Source: Burkholderiales bacterium UBA1834
GTDB taxonomy: Bacteria > Pseudomonadota > Gammaproteobacteria > Burkholderiales > Burkholderiaceae_C
Length of the DNA: 64,000 bases
NCBI GenBank assembly: GCA_002339015.1
Contig: DDJC01000044.1
Location: 39,365-103,364, forward strand
Reading direction: 5' to 3'
Below the pieces are notes generated by a model. It was given only the letters and a program-made list of their open reading frames with translations. It was not told the origin of the DNA and did not search any database. A program made the position numbers and the translations under genes. Each line of letters opens with the position of its first letter. Within the stretch, counting starts at the first letter, position 1. Below are positions 27,912-36,366 of this stretch, one piece after another.

Positions 27912-28889
27912 TCAGGGCTCAGCCATCCACTGCGCCAGGAACTGGTTCAGCGGATTCAGATAATCCAGCGTAACCGTGTGGCCGATGTTGTACAGCAGGA
28001 CTGTGCATTTGCCGGCGGACACATTGTTGATGGCCTGGCAGGCTTTGGTGGCCTGGAACGACGGTACCAACGTATCCTGCGTGCCATGCAGCAGCAGTGT
28101 CTTCGCCATGCTGCCCGCATTGCTGGCAATCAGCGATTGCGGCGAAGCCGCCCAGGCCTGGTCCAGGCTGGGGTTGGTGTTTGCGGCCAGGGTTTCCGGG
28201 GTACCCCCGAACATCATCATCACGATGCCCAAGCTGTTGGTGTCGGGATAAGGGTTCGGGAGGCCAAACATTAGGGACAAGCGGAATTTCTCAAGCACGT
28301 CCTTGAAATCCCACGGGCCGCTCATCGAGACCACACGCTGCACCTTGCTGGAATAAACCCCGGTGGGGTCCTTCACGTCCACGAGGCCCAGGTGCGCTGC
28401 CAGCGTGCCACCCGCGGAAGCACCGATGGCGGCGATGCGGTTGGCGTTGGCCTGGATCTGAGGTGCGAACTGGCGCAGGGTCCAGACGACCTTGCGGACG
28501 TCCTCGAGTTGGGCTGGCCACACGCCGAACTGGGGGTCATTCGGATCAAAGCCTGCCGGACGTGGATAAGGCGGCACCACGCGGTAGCTGGTGCTGACGG
28601 TGATGAAACCGAACTGGGCATAGTATTCACAGAATGGGCGCACCTGTTCTGGATCGGCCACCAAATTGCCGCCACCTGGGATGAACAGCAGCACCGGCTT
28701 CTGGGTTCCCCAGGGTGAATTCACAGGGTTGAAAACATTGACCCGAAGATTCGGTCCGATGTCATAGGTCGTCAGGTTGACGCCGGGCACTGTCGTCTGT
28801 GCCAGCGCCGGACCACTCCCCATGGCCATGGTGCCGAAAACCGTGATGGCCAGGCGGGCCAAACGCCGTTTCATGGATTTGAAAAACAA
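27912..28889 (-). CDS. Secreted alpha/beta hydrolase (esterase-like), paralogue 3
   Basis: This is the third member of the local hydrolase family. It has a signal peptide ending near GPALAQ, an oxyanion segment FIPGGGN, a nucleophile elbow GASAGG, an acid in HGTQDTLVPS and a His in NIGHTVT. It is very similar to paralogue 2, including SPWG, VRPFCEYYAQ and YSSKVQRVVS. The start is taken as TTG 28889 because AAGGA (28897-28901) lies seven bases upstream. The alternative ATG at 28874 would remove five residues and has no ribosome site. Either start leaves a good signal peptide. Substrate unknown. It is divergent from fliQ. Confidence 0.78.
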   Translation of the reverse strand: MFFKSMKRRLARLAITVFGTMAMGSGPALAQTTVPGVNLTTYDIGPNLRVNVFNPVNSPWGTQKPVLLFIPGGGNLVADPEQVRPFCEYYAQFGFITVSTSYRVVPPYPRPAGFDPNDPQFGVWPAQLEDVRKVVWTLRQFAPQIQANANRIAAIGASAGGTLAAHLGLVDVKDPTGVYSSKVQRVVSMSGPWDFKDVLEKFRLSLMFGLPNPYPDTNSLGIVMMMFGGTPETLAANTNPSLDQAWAASPQSLIASNAGSMAKTLLLHGTQDTLVPSFQATKACQAINNVSAGKCTVLLYNIGHTVTLDYLNPLNQFLAQWMAEP

Positions 28890-29220
28890 GATGAGATCCT
28901 TAAATGAATAATTAATGGTCTGCAGGTCCTGTGCAGGATGCTGATTCCCTGATTTGGTAATGATGATCACCCACGCGAAACCGGCCTTCTCCGGTGGATC
29001 GGAAAAGAACCAGCAGGGCTGTGTTGGTGATGCAACTGATCGTATCGCTATTCGTGCGAGCGGTACAGGAATTTCGGCGGAGTGTTCGCTAACCACCGTG
29101 AACAAGGGTTCGCGCGTGACGCGGCCACTGCTAGACTCGCACCGCTATCACAACTCATCAAAATTCAGGGACCCCGGCAGCGGGCGCGTCTGTGCGCCCA
29201 GCAGATGTCCGGGAGATGTC
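28890..29220. promoter_or_regulatory. Divergent intergenic region before the flagellar unit
   Basis: This stretch of 331 bases must hold the promoter of the long flagellar transcript and that of hydrolase 3. TAGACT at 29132-29137 is a possible -10 with a poor -35 (TTCGCG) 17 bases upstream. No clear sigma-28 or sigma-54 consensus was found by eye. GGGAG just upstream of ATG 29221 is the fliQ ribosome site. Confidence 0.35.
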
Positions 29221-29487
29221 ATGACGTCCGAATTGGCGCTACAGCTGTTCTCCGAGATGCTCAAGACCGGGCTGCTGGTCTGTGCGCCCTTGCTGGGCAT
29301 CACGCTGGTCGCGGGCCTGCTGGTCAGCATCCTCCAGGTGGTCACGCAGGTGCAGGATGCCTCGCTGGCGTTCATCCCCAAGATGGTGGTCTTCGTGATC
29401 GCGGCGCTGGTACTGGGCCCCTGGATGCTGCGCAAGCTGGTGGCTTTTGCGCAGGCCATGCTGGCGCATGCCGGCTCGTTGCATTGA
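29221..29487 (+). CDS. fliQ: Flagellar export gate protein FliQ
   Basis: FliQ is one of the inner-membrane proteins that, with FliP and FliR, forms the entry channel of the flagellar type III export gate. The 88 residues show two hydrophobic hairpin segments and the typical LLVSILQVVTQVQDASLAFIPK stretch. The ATG at 29221 is preceded by GGGAG. It is the first gene of a 25-gene plus-strand unit. Its stop overlaps the proposed fliR start by four bases. fliP, usually its neighbour upstream, lies at the far end of the unit. Confidence 0.93.
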   Translation: MTSELALQLFSEMLKTGLLVCAPLLGITLVAGLLVSILQVVTQVQDASLAFIPKMVVFVIAALVLGPWMLRKLVAFAQAMLAHAGSLH

Positions 29488-30263
29488 CCGCATTGGAGCC
29501 CCAGGTGCAGGAATGGCTGTTGTGGGCGCATGCGTGGTTGCTGGCATCCGTCAGGCTGTCGGTGGGGTTGGCGATGACGCCTCTCTTCAGCGCTTTCAGC
29601 GTGCCCGTCATGTCGCGGCTGATCATCGTGCTGGCGCTTTCCGGATTGGCGGTGCCATTGACCCTGGCTGGCGGCAAGGCGTCATTGCCTCCCGATGGCG
29701 GTGCGCTTATCCAGGCGCTCGGCAACGAACTGGCCATCGGCCTGCTGATCGCCGTGGGGGTGCATGCGGCCTTCGCGGCCCTGACCGTTGCTGGACGGAT
29801 CGCCGACATCCAGATGGGTTTCAGCCTCGGGGCGGTGCTCGACCCCGTGTCCAAAGGGCATTCGGCCGTGATAGCCACCGGCATGAGCTTGCTGGGCGTG
29901 GTGGCCTTCTTCGTCTCGCAGGCACATCACCTCCTGCTGGCCGGTGTCTTCCGCACTTTCGAGCTGTTGCCGTTGGGGCAGCCCCTCAGCATGGGCGGCT
30001 GGTTCGAGGTGGCGCACGGAGTTGGCGCCATGTTCGCGCTGGGCCTGGCGCTGGCCTCGCCCGTGGTGGTCGCGCTTTTGCTGGCAGATGTGGTGGTGGC
30101 CGTGGTTTCGCGCAACCTGCCGCAGATGAACGTGCTCTTTCTCAGCATCCCGATCAAGGTGCTGCTGGGCTTGCTGGTGATGTCCGTGGCCGTGCGGTTC
30201 ATGGGCCCGGTGATCCAGCAGGTACTGATGCTGCCGCTCGACCTGTTGGACAGGTTGTCATGA
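29484..30263 (+). CDS. fliR: Flagellar export gate protein FliR
   Basis: FliR is a polytopic inner-membrane protein of the export gate that completes the FliPQR pore. About 259 residues with several membrane spans. The N-terminal WLLWAHAWLLASVRL and the SVPVMSRL segment align with FliR starts, and the LDPVSKG region is typical. The start is uncertain: TTG 29484 overlaps the fliQ stop, TTG 29493 is possible, and GTG 29505 has GGAG six bases upstream but gives a short N-terminus. It is followed 21 bases later by flhB. Confidence 0.9.
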   Translation: MTALEPQVQEWLLWAHAWLLASVRLSVGLAMTPLFSAFSVPVMSRLIIVLALSGLAVPLTLAGGKASLPPDGGALIQALGNELAIGLLIAVGVHAAFAALTVAGRIADIQMGFSLGAVLDPVSKGHSAVIATGMSLLGVVAFFVSQAHHLLLAGVFRTFELLPLGQPLSMGGWFEVAHGVGAMFALGLALASPVVVALLLADVVVAVVSRNLPQMNVLFLSIPIKVLLGLLVMSVAVRFMGPVIQQVLMLPLDLLDRLS

Positions 30264-30284
30264 ACACTGGCGGCGCGAAGCACC

Positions 30285-31352
30285 ATGGCTGAGGAAGATC
30301 AGGACAAATCCGACCCGGCTTCAGAGTACAAGCTGCAGAAATCGCGCGAGCGCGGCAGCGTGGCCAAGAGCCAGGACATCACGTTCGTGGCGATTTTGTT
30401 CGGGTTGACCTGCATGGTATTCGGCATGGGGGACGGGTTCAGCCGCGAACTCGCTGGCGTGATGAGGGCGTTGCTGAACCAGGTGTCCAACGCGCAGACC
30501 GATCCCATGCTGATCCTGCCGTTGATCGGCCATGCCACCGTCGAGATCATGCAACTGTTGGCCATGCCCCTGGCCATCGTGGCGGTGCTCGCCGTGCTGG
30601 CGAGCCTGGTCCAGGTGGGCTTCGTGCTCAGCGGCGAGCCGCTCAAGCCCGATTTCAGCCGCATCAATCCAGCGCAGGGCCTCAAGCGTCTGTTCTCGAT
30701 GCGCAGCATCTACGACCTGCTGCGCAGTCTCCTCAAGATGGGGCTGGTGGGCATGTTGCTGTGGCTGGCAGGGGGCTGGGTGCTCAAGGAACTCGTGGCC
30801 CTGCCCATGTATGCCGCGCCGGGCCTGTTGGCCTATCTGATCCAGATTACCGGGAGCATCCTGGCGGCACTGACCGCCCTCTTCGGGCTGCTGGCATTCG
30901 CCGACCTGGCCTATACGCGTTGGGAGTTCCTCAAGAAGATGCGCATGTCCAAGCGTGAAGTGAAGGACGAGTACAAGCAGCGCGAAGGCGACCCCCGCAT
31001 CAAGGCCAGGCTGCGCGAACTGCGCATGGAGTGGTTCAAGAAGGGCCTGTCCATGCAGAAGGTGAAGGATGCGGACGTGCTGCTCACCAATCCCACTCAC
31101 CTTGCGGTGGCCATCGCCTACCGGCGGGAGACCATGGCCGCCCCCAAGGTGTTGACCAAAGGCGCTGGCGACGTGGCCAGGAAGATGCGCGAGGTCGCCC
31201 GGCGGCACGGCGTGATGGTGGTAGAGAACCCGCCACTGGCCCGTTCACTCTACCGCCTCACGTCACCCGGTGACGATCTGCCGGAACAGCACTATGCCGA
31301 GGTGGCTAGGGTGCTCGCCTGGGTGTATGCCGCCCGAAGAAAACCACAGTAA
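30285..31352 (+). CDS. flhB: Flagellar export switch protein FlhB
   Basis: FlhB sits at the export gate and switches substrate class from rod and hook to filament proteins. It has four membrane segments in the first ~210 residues and a cytoplasmic domain with the self-cleavage motif NPTH (Asn269-Pro270-Thr271-His272), at the same position as in enteric FlhB. At 355 residues it is normal. The intact cleavage site suggests that substrate switching is still needed in this system even though no filament gene is visible nearby. Confidence 0.95.
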   Translation: MAEEDQDKSDPASEYKLQKSRERGSVAKSQDITFVAILFGLTCMVFGMGDGFSRELAGVMRALLNQVSNAQTDPMLILPLIGHATVEIMQLLAMPLAIVAVLAVLASLVQVGFVLSGEPLKPDFSRINPAQGLKRLFSMRSIYDLLRSLLKMGLVGMLLWLAGGWVLKELVALPMYAAPGLLAYLIQITGSILAALTALFGLLAFADLAYTRWEFLKKMRMSKREVKDEYKQREGDPRIKARLRELRMEWFKKGLSMQKVKDADVLLTNPTHLAVAIAYRRETMAAPKVLTKGAGDVARKMREVARRHGVMVVENPPLARSLYRLTSPGDDLPEQHYAEVARVLAWVYAARRKPQ

Positions 31353-31360
31353 AGACCGAC

Positions 31361-33409
31361 ATGCAAGCCTTGAAGAACCTGTTTGGACGCAACGCCGACC
31401 TTGCCCTGGTGGCGCTGGTGCTGGGCGTGCTGCTGGTGTTGTTCGCGCCCATTCCCGCCGGCTTGCTCGACGTGCTGATCCTGCTGAACTTCGCATTCGC
31501 CATGTTGATCCTGCTGGTCACCTTCTACGCGCCGCGGCCTGTCGATTTCTCGACGTTTCCCGCCATCCTGCTCATTGCCACGCTGTTCCGGTTGGCGCTC
31601 AACGTGTCCGCCACGCGCCTCATCCTCAACGAAGGGGATGCGGGCCACGTGATCGGCGCTGTGGGGTCGTACGTGGTGGCCGGCAACTACGTCATCGGGT
31701 TCATCGTGTTCCTGATCCTGATCGTGGTGCAGTATGTGGTGGTGACCAATGGCGCGCAGCGCGTGTCGGAGGTCGCTGCGCGGTTCACGCTCGACAGCAT
31801 GCCCGGTCAGCAGATGAGCATCGATGCGGACCTGAACATGGGTTTCATCGACCAGGACGAAGCCAAGGCGCGCCGCAAGGTGCTGGAACGCGAAGCCGCC
31901 TTCTATGGCTCGATGGACGGCGCGGCCAAGTTCGTCAAGGGCGATGCCATCGCAGGCATCGTGATCATGCTCATCAACGTGATCGGCGGCCTGGTGATCG
32001 GCGTCATGCAGATGGGCATGTCGTGGGGCGATGCGCTCCGGCATTTCACGCTGCTGACCATTGGCGATGGCATCGTCACCCAGGTTCCCGCGCTGGTGGT
32101 TTCGGTGGGCACGGGCATCATCGTCACCCGGTCGGCGTCGGACGCCATGCTGGGGCAGGCCGTGTTCCGGCAGATCACGGCCTATCCGCGCACCCTGGCC
32201 CTGGTGGCGATCGCCCTGATCGGCATCGGCTTCCTGCCTGGCATGCCTTTGTTGCCGACCTTGGGCATCGCGCTGGTGGCCGGTGGCATGTACTGGCTGT
32301 CGATGAAGCGCAAGGCCGGAGGCGAAGCGCAGGACGAGGCGAAGGCGGAAAGCGCCAGTGCCGATGACCCTTACGAGCTGGCCCAGGTGGACCCTCTGGA
32401 GATGACGCTGGGGCCGGCCATCGTGTCGCTGATCGGCGGGGCCGAACAGTCGGTGCTGCTTGAACGCGTGGGCGCCTTCCGCAAGCAGTTCGCCACGGAA
32501 ACGGGTTTCGTGTTGCCCAAGGTCAAGTTCAAGGACGGCGCGGGGCTGCAGTCGGGGCAATACGAGGTGTCCGTGTTCGGTGACGTGGTGGCCTCGGGAA
32601 CGATCGTGCCGGAGCGCATCCTGGCCATCCATCCCACCGGCAACACCACGCTGGTCGAGGGGATCGCCACGCGCGATCCGTCGTATGGGTTGCCTGCGCT
32701 CTGGATTCAGGAGAGCGAGCGTGAGGCGGCGCGTGCGGCGAAGTACACGCTGGTCGATGCCACGACAGTGATGATCACGCACTTGAGCGAGGTGCTGCGC
32801 CAGCAGGCGCCGGCCCTGCTGACGCGGACCGAGACCGATGCCATGCTGGCCCGCCTGAGGGTGGCGCAGCCCGGCTTGGTGGAGGAACTGGTGCCCACCC
32901 TAATGTCGGTTGGCGATGTTCAGAAGGTGTTGCAGGCCCTTTTGCGGGAGAAGGTGCCGGTGCGCAATCTGCAGGCGGTGGTGGAGGCCATGCTCGATGG
33001 TGCCAAGACCACCAAGGATGCGGGTGCGCTGACGGAACTGGCCCGTCAGCGCCTGGCCACGGCCATCTGCAATGGCCTGAGTCCGGACAAGAAGGTGCTG
33101 CACGTCATGACCTTGCAGGCGGATGTCGAGGGGCAGCTGCTGAGAGGCCTGACCGGCAGCGATCAGGAGAAGGCGGTCATGCTGGATCCGCGTCTGTCCG
33201 AGACCCTGCTGCTGAGATTGTCACAACACGCTGAAAAAATGATGAAAAACAATTTGATTCCTGTGTTGCTTTGTCCTGTTGAATTGCGGAGGCATCTCAA
33301 GGCGTTGAGCGAGAGGGCAATCCCCCACCTGAGGGTACTTTCGGTTGCAGAAGTGCCGCTACAGTTCGAATTGAAGGCTTATTCCGCTGTGGGTCTGTCT
33401 CAACAATAA
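31361..33409 (+). CDS. flhA: Flagellar export apparatus protein FlhA
   Basis: FlhA forms the nonameric export platform and docks chaperone-substrate complexes. The N-terminal half has multiple membrane spans with the FHIPEP-family stretch FRLALNVSATRLIL and the cytoplasmic loop QQMSIDADLNMGFIDQDEAK. The C-terminal ~340 residues form the soluble docking domain. At 682 residues it is full length. Nine bases separate it from flhB, and flgF follows after 29 bases. Confidence 0.96.
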   Translation: MQALKNLFGRNADLALVALVLGVLLVLFAPIPAGLLDVLILLNFAFAMLILLVTFYAPRPVDFSTFPAILLIATLFRLALNVSATRLILNEGDAGHVIGAVGSYVVAGNYVIGFIVFLILIVVQYVVVTNGAQRVSEVAARFTLDSMPGQQMSIDADLNMGFIDQDEAKARRKVLEREAAFYGSMDGAAKFVKGDAIAGIVIMLINVIGGLVIGVMQMGMSWGDALRHFTLLTIGDGIVTQVPALVVSVGTGIIVTRSASDAMLGQAVFRQITAYPRTLALVAIALIGIGFLPGMPLLPTLGIALVAGGMYWLSMKRKAGGEAQDEAKAESASADDPYELAQVDPLEMTLGPAIVSLIGGAEQSVLLERVGAFRKQFATETGFVLPKVKFKDGAGLQSGQYEVSVFGDVVASGTIVPERILAIHPTGNTTLVEGIATRDPSYGLPALWIQESEREAARAAKYTLVDATTVMITHLSEVLRQQAPALLTRTETDAMLARLRVAQPGLVEELVPTLMSVGDVQKVLQALLREKVPVRNLQAVVEAMLDGAKTTKDAGALTELARQRLATAICNGLSPDKKVLHVMTLQADVEGQLLRGLTGSDQEKAVMLDPRLSETLLLRLSQHAEKMMKNNLIPVLLCPVELRRHLKALSERAIPHLRVLSVAEVPLQFELKAYSAVGLSQQ

Positions 33410-33438
33410 AAAAAGTAACCAAAAAATTGGGAGAGGGA

Positions 33439-34197
33439 ATGTCAGAGCTGATGACCCTGGCCGTGTCGGCCTTGCGGGCTGAGCAGGCCCGGCTGGAGCA
33501 GACCAGCCTCAACACTGCCAATGCGACCACGCCGGGTTACAGGCGTGGCACTGTCGCATCTGTCGGGTTCGAAGGCGCGTTGCAATCGCAACTGCGGACC
33601 GATGGCGTGGCCCAGGCGGCCGCGTCCTCTCCCGCTACCTGGAGCGTGCCGGTGCTGGTGCGTGGAGTCGATCTCAGCTCTGCGGGCATCAAGGCCACCG
33701 GGCGAGACCTGGACGTGGCGTTGGAAGGCCATGCCTACCTGGCCCTGACCGATGGAAGCCAGACCTGGCTCACGCGCGCCGGTGCGCTCGACGTGGATGC
33801 CGAGGGCTACCTTGTAGGGCCCCGCGGCCTGCGCGTGATCGGCCAGCAAGGCGACATCCGCATCGATGGCCTGAACGGGCTTTCTCTGGACGCGCAGGGA
33901 CACCTGATGCGCGAGGGCCAATCCGTGGGCCAATTGCGACTGATGCGCCCCGCCGAAGGCGCTTCACTGGTGTCGGCCGATGGCATTGCGCTGAGCACCG
34001 AAGACGGTTTGTATGTCGACGTGCCCGCTGGCGAGGTTCGCGTTCGCAGCGGCTTCCTGGAGGCCTCCAATGTGCAGGGCATGCCGGAGGTGCTGGGCAT
34101 GGTCGAGGGCATTCGCCGATTCGAAAGCGTCATCCGCCTGGTTCAAGGCTACGACGACGTTTTGGGGCGAACCATTCAGAAACTGGGCGAGATCTGA
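33439..34197 (+). CDS. flgF: Flagellar proximal rod protein (FlgF-like)
   Basis: A rod-family protein of 252 residues, of the same class as FlgG and FlgE. The N-terminal rod motif is altered: LEQTSLNTANATTPGYRRG, where ANNLANxNTPGF is usual. The C-terminal helix FLEASNVQGMPEVLGM with ESVIRLVQGYDD corresponds to the family's C-terminal coiled region. It is assigned to FlgF because FlgG follows directly. ATG 33439 has GGGAGAGG upstream; a TTG at 33427 overlaps that site and is rejected. Four bases separate it from flgG. Confidence 0.85.
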   Translation: MSELMTLAVSALRAEQARLEQTSLNTANATTPGYRRGTVASVGFEGALQSQLRTDGVAQAAASSPATWSVPVLVRGVDLSSAGIKATGRDLDVALEGHAYLALTDGSQTWLTRAGALDVDAEGYLVGPRGLRVIGQQGDIRIDGLNGLSLDAQGHLMREGQSVGQLRLMRPAEGASLVSADGIALSTEDGLYVDVPAGEVRVRSGFLEASNVQGMPEVLGMVEGIRRFESVIRLVQGYDDVLGRTIQKLGEI

Positions 34198-34201
34198 CAA
34201 G

Positions 34202-34978
34202 ATGTTGAATTCACTGTACGTCTCCGCCCTGGGCATGCATGTCCAGAAGTCGCAACTCGACGTGGTGTCGAACAACCTGGCCAATGCCAACACCGCGGGC
34301 TACAAGCGCGAACGGATGGACTTCTCATCGGTGCTGGATCGTCAGGCGGCATTCGCCGCAGTGGATCCGTCCGGTGTGGCCGCCAACGCCGCTGGCCAGG
34401 TGGCGCAGGCTTCGCTTCGGCGAGACCTGTCGCAAGGCGAACTCCGGCCCACCGATTCCGCCTTGGACGTGGCCATCAACGGTCAGGGCTTCATCGAGGT
34501 GCAGGGCAACTCTGGCAGGGCAGCCTACATTCGAGGAGGCTCCCTGCGCATCGATGCCGATGGCTACCTGGCCACCAGCGATGGGCGTGTGCTGAAGGCC
34601 GACATCCGGGTGCCCGCGGGCGCGTCGCAGCTGAACATCGATGCCAAGGGCGTGGTCACGGCCCGGCTGGGTGGGGATGCGCAGGCCACCGAGCTGGGGC
34701 GTCTGTCACTGGTGGCATTCGCGAACCCCGACGAGTTGACCTATCTGGGCAGCGGCCTTTTCGAGGCCGGAGCCGACCAGGCTGATCCGGTGCGTGGCCA
34801 AGCGGAGGAGGATGGGCTGGGGTCCATCGCTTCTCGCAAGCTCGAGATGTCCAACGTGAAGCTGGTCGACGAGATGGTCAGTCTCATGATGGCGCAGCGC
34901 ATCTACGAACTGAACTCGAAGGTCGTGCAGGCCTCCGATGAATTGATGTCGCTCACGAACAACCTCCGACGCGGTTGA
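34202..34978 (+). CDS. flgG: Flagellar distal rod protein FlgG
   Basis: FlgG builds the distal rod through the P and L rings. At 258 residues it matches the usual ~260. The start MLNSLYVSALGMHVQKSQLD with VVSNNLANANTAGYKR and the end LEMSNVKLVDEMVSLMMAQRIYELNSK are diagnostic. The ATG at 34202 is used; the open frame further upstream overlaps flgF and is not coding. Its presence, with FlgH and FlgI, shows that a rod crossing peptidoglycan and outer membrane is intended. Confidence 0.94.
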   Translation: MLNSLYVSALGMHVQKSQLDVVSNNLANANTAGYKRERMDFSSVLDRQAAFAAVDPSGVAANAAGQVAQASLRRDLSQGELRPTDSALDVAINGQGFIEVQGNSGRAAYIRGGSLRIDADGYLATSDGRVLKADIRVPAGASQLNIDAKGVVTARLGGDAQATELGRLSLVAFANPDELTYLGSGLFEAGADQADPVRGQAEEDGLGSIASRKLEMSNVKLVDEMVSLMMAQRIYELNSKVVQASDELMSLTNNLRRG

Positions 34979-35006
34979 GCATTTCCATCTCTCTGCGGGT
35001 CTGGTT

Positions 35007-35726
35007 GTGAAGAAGCTGTTGTTGTTCGTGTGCTTGGTGTGTTTGGTGGGCATGGTGCCTCGCACTGCCCATGCCGATCCGCGCCCCATGATCGAACAGG
35101 CATCCGGCTTCGAGTCGCTCGCCGTACAGGCGGCCGAGCAGTGGTCGCGGGAGCAGGGGCGGCCTGTCCGGGTCGAAGTCCTTGGCGCATGGGTGGCGGC
35201 CGTTCGTCTGCCGGCGCGGTATCGGTGGTCGTCGGCCATGACGGACCAGTCGCCTGGTTCGCGCGTGATGACCGTGCGTTTCGTGCCTGAGACGGCCCCG
35301 GGGAGCGAGCCTGGTGCCGAGGTGCGGTTGCGCTTGCGTGATCTGAGCCCCGCATGGGTCGTGCGAACGGCACTGCAGGTGGGCCAGCCGGTGCCGTGCG
35401 AGGCGCTGGAAGAGCGGCTCGTGCCTGCATCCGCCGGCCATGGCGTGCGCTGGAGCGGTGCGTGCGATGCCTTGACAGGCCGCCAGGCCCGGCGGCCCCT
35501 GGCCCAGGGCGACATCCTGATGTCCAGCGACCTGAGGCTGCCTCCGGCAGTGTCCAGGCTCAGCAAGGTGCTCCTGAAGGCGGTCCAGGGCCCCATCGAA
35601 ATCGAAGTCACCGCGTTGGCGCTGCACGATGCCGACGTGGGCCAGCAGGTGCCGGTGCGTCCCGAGGGTGCCCTGCAATCCGTGATGGCCTTGGTGGTGG
35701 CGCCTGGCACCGCCGTTCTCAAGTGA
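35007..35726 (+). CDS. flgA: P-ring assembly chaperone FlgA
   Basis: FlgA is a periplasmic chaperone for FlgI. It starts with a signal peptide (KKLLLFVCLVCLVGMVPRTAHA) from a GTG codon at 35007. The C-terminal SAF-type region (ARRPLAQGDILMSSDL, then VQVP-like GQQVPVRP and MALVVAPGTA) is characteristic. At 239 residues it is typical. It lies between flgG and flgH rather than upstream of flgB as in enterics. Confidence 0.9.
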   Translation: MKKLLLFVCLVCLVGMVPRTAHADPRPMIEQASGFESLAVQAAEQWSREQGRPVRVEVLGAWVAAVRLPARYRWSSAMTDQSPGSRVMTVRFVPETAPGSEPGAEVRLRLRDLSPAWVVRTALQVGQPVPCEALEERLVPASAGHGVRWSGACDALTGRQARRPLAQGDILMSSDLRLPPAVSRLSKVLLKAVQGPIEIEVTALALHDADVGQQVPVRPEGALQSVMALVVAPGTAVLK

Positions 35727-35740
35727 AGCGAGAAGAAAGC

Positions 35741-36361
35741 ATGCAACGAATCCTTGGCGTCGTCCTGACCACGGCCATGTTCACAGCGCCAGGGCTGGTT
35801 CATGCACAGGCGCAGGCCCCTGGCGTCGAGGGGCCTTCGTCTTCGCGCGGTTCCATGTTCAACGCGGGTGCCTACCAGAGCCTGATCGCCGACCAGAAGG
35901 CCTACCGAGTGGGCGACGCCCTCACCGTGCTGGTTCAGGAATCGGCCGCAGCGTCATCGTCGGTGGATTCGAACGGAAACCGCAGCTCCGATGTGAACCT
36001 GCGCGGCCAGACGCTCGGGCAGCGGCAACGGGGCGTCGATGTGAGCGTGGGCACAGGCAGCGAGGGGGGCGGCCAGACCGTCCGCTCAGGCCGGGTTACG
36101 GCGCAGATCACCGTCACCGTGCAGGAGGTGCAGGCCAATGGCGAACTGGTGATCGCCGGTCAGCAGACGGTGGCGCTCAATGGCGAGAAGCAGGTGATCT
36201 CCGTGGCGGGGCGTGTGCGTCCGCGCGACGTGCTGGACAGCAACGCGGTGTTGTCCAGCCGCATCGCCGATGCCCAGATCTCCTATCGCGGCGAAGGGTA
36301 TCTGGCCGACAAGAGCCAACCCAGCGTGTTGTCGCGCTTCTTCAACTTCATCGGGCTCTGA
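35741..36361 (+). CDS. flgH: Flagellar L-ring protein FlgH, lacking a lipobox
   Basis: FlgH forms the outer-membrane L ring. The family body is clear: GSMFNAGAYQSLIADQKAYRVGD, LTVLVQE, then VTVQEVQANGELVI and IADAQISYRGEGYL near the end. Members are normally lipoproteins with a Cys at the processing site. Here the signal peptide (MQRILGVVLTTAMFTAPGLVHAQAQ) contains no Cys at all, so it is predicted to be a soluble, signal-peptidase-I product. The start ATG 35741 follows an AGAAGAAAG ribosome site, and no upstream alternative adds a lipobox. 206 residues. Confidence 0.9.
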   Translation: MQRILGVVLTTAMFTAPGLVHAQAQAPGVEGPSSSRGSMFNAGAYQSLIADQKAYRVGDALTVLVQESAAASSSVDSNGNRSSDVNLRGQTLGQRQRGVDVSVGTGSEGGGQTVRSGRVTAQITVTVQEVQANGELVIAGQQTVALNGEKQVISVAGRVRPRDVLDSNAVLSSRIADAQISYRGEGYLADKSQPSVLSRFFNFIGL

Positions 36362-36366
36362 ACAGC

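Noticed and set aside
28954..29220. Upstream extension of the fliQ frame (89 extra codons)
   Set aside because: The extension has no FliQ similarity, and ATG 29221 has a good ribosome site and the expected protein start.
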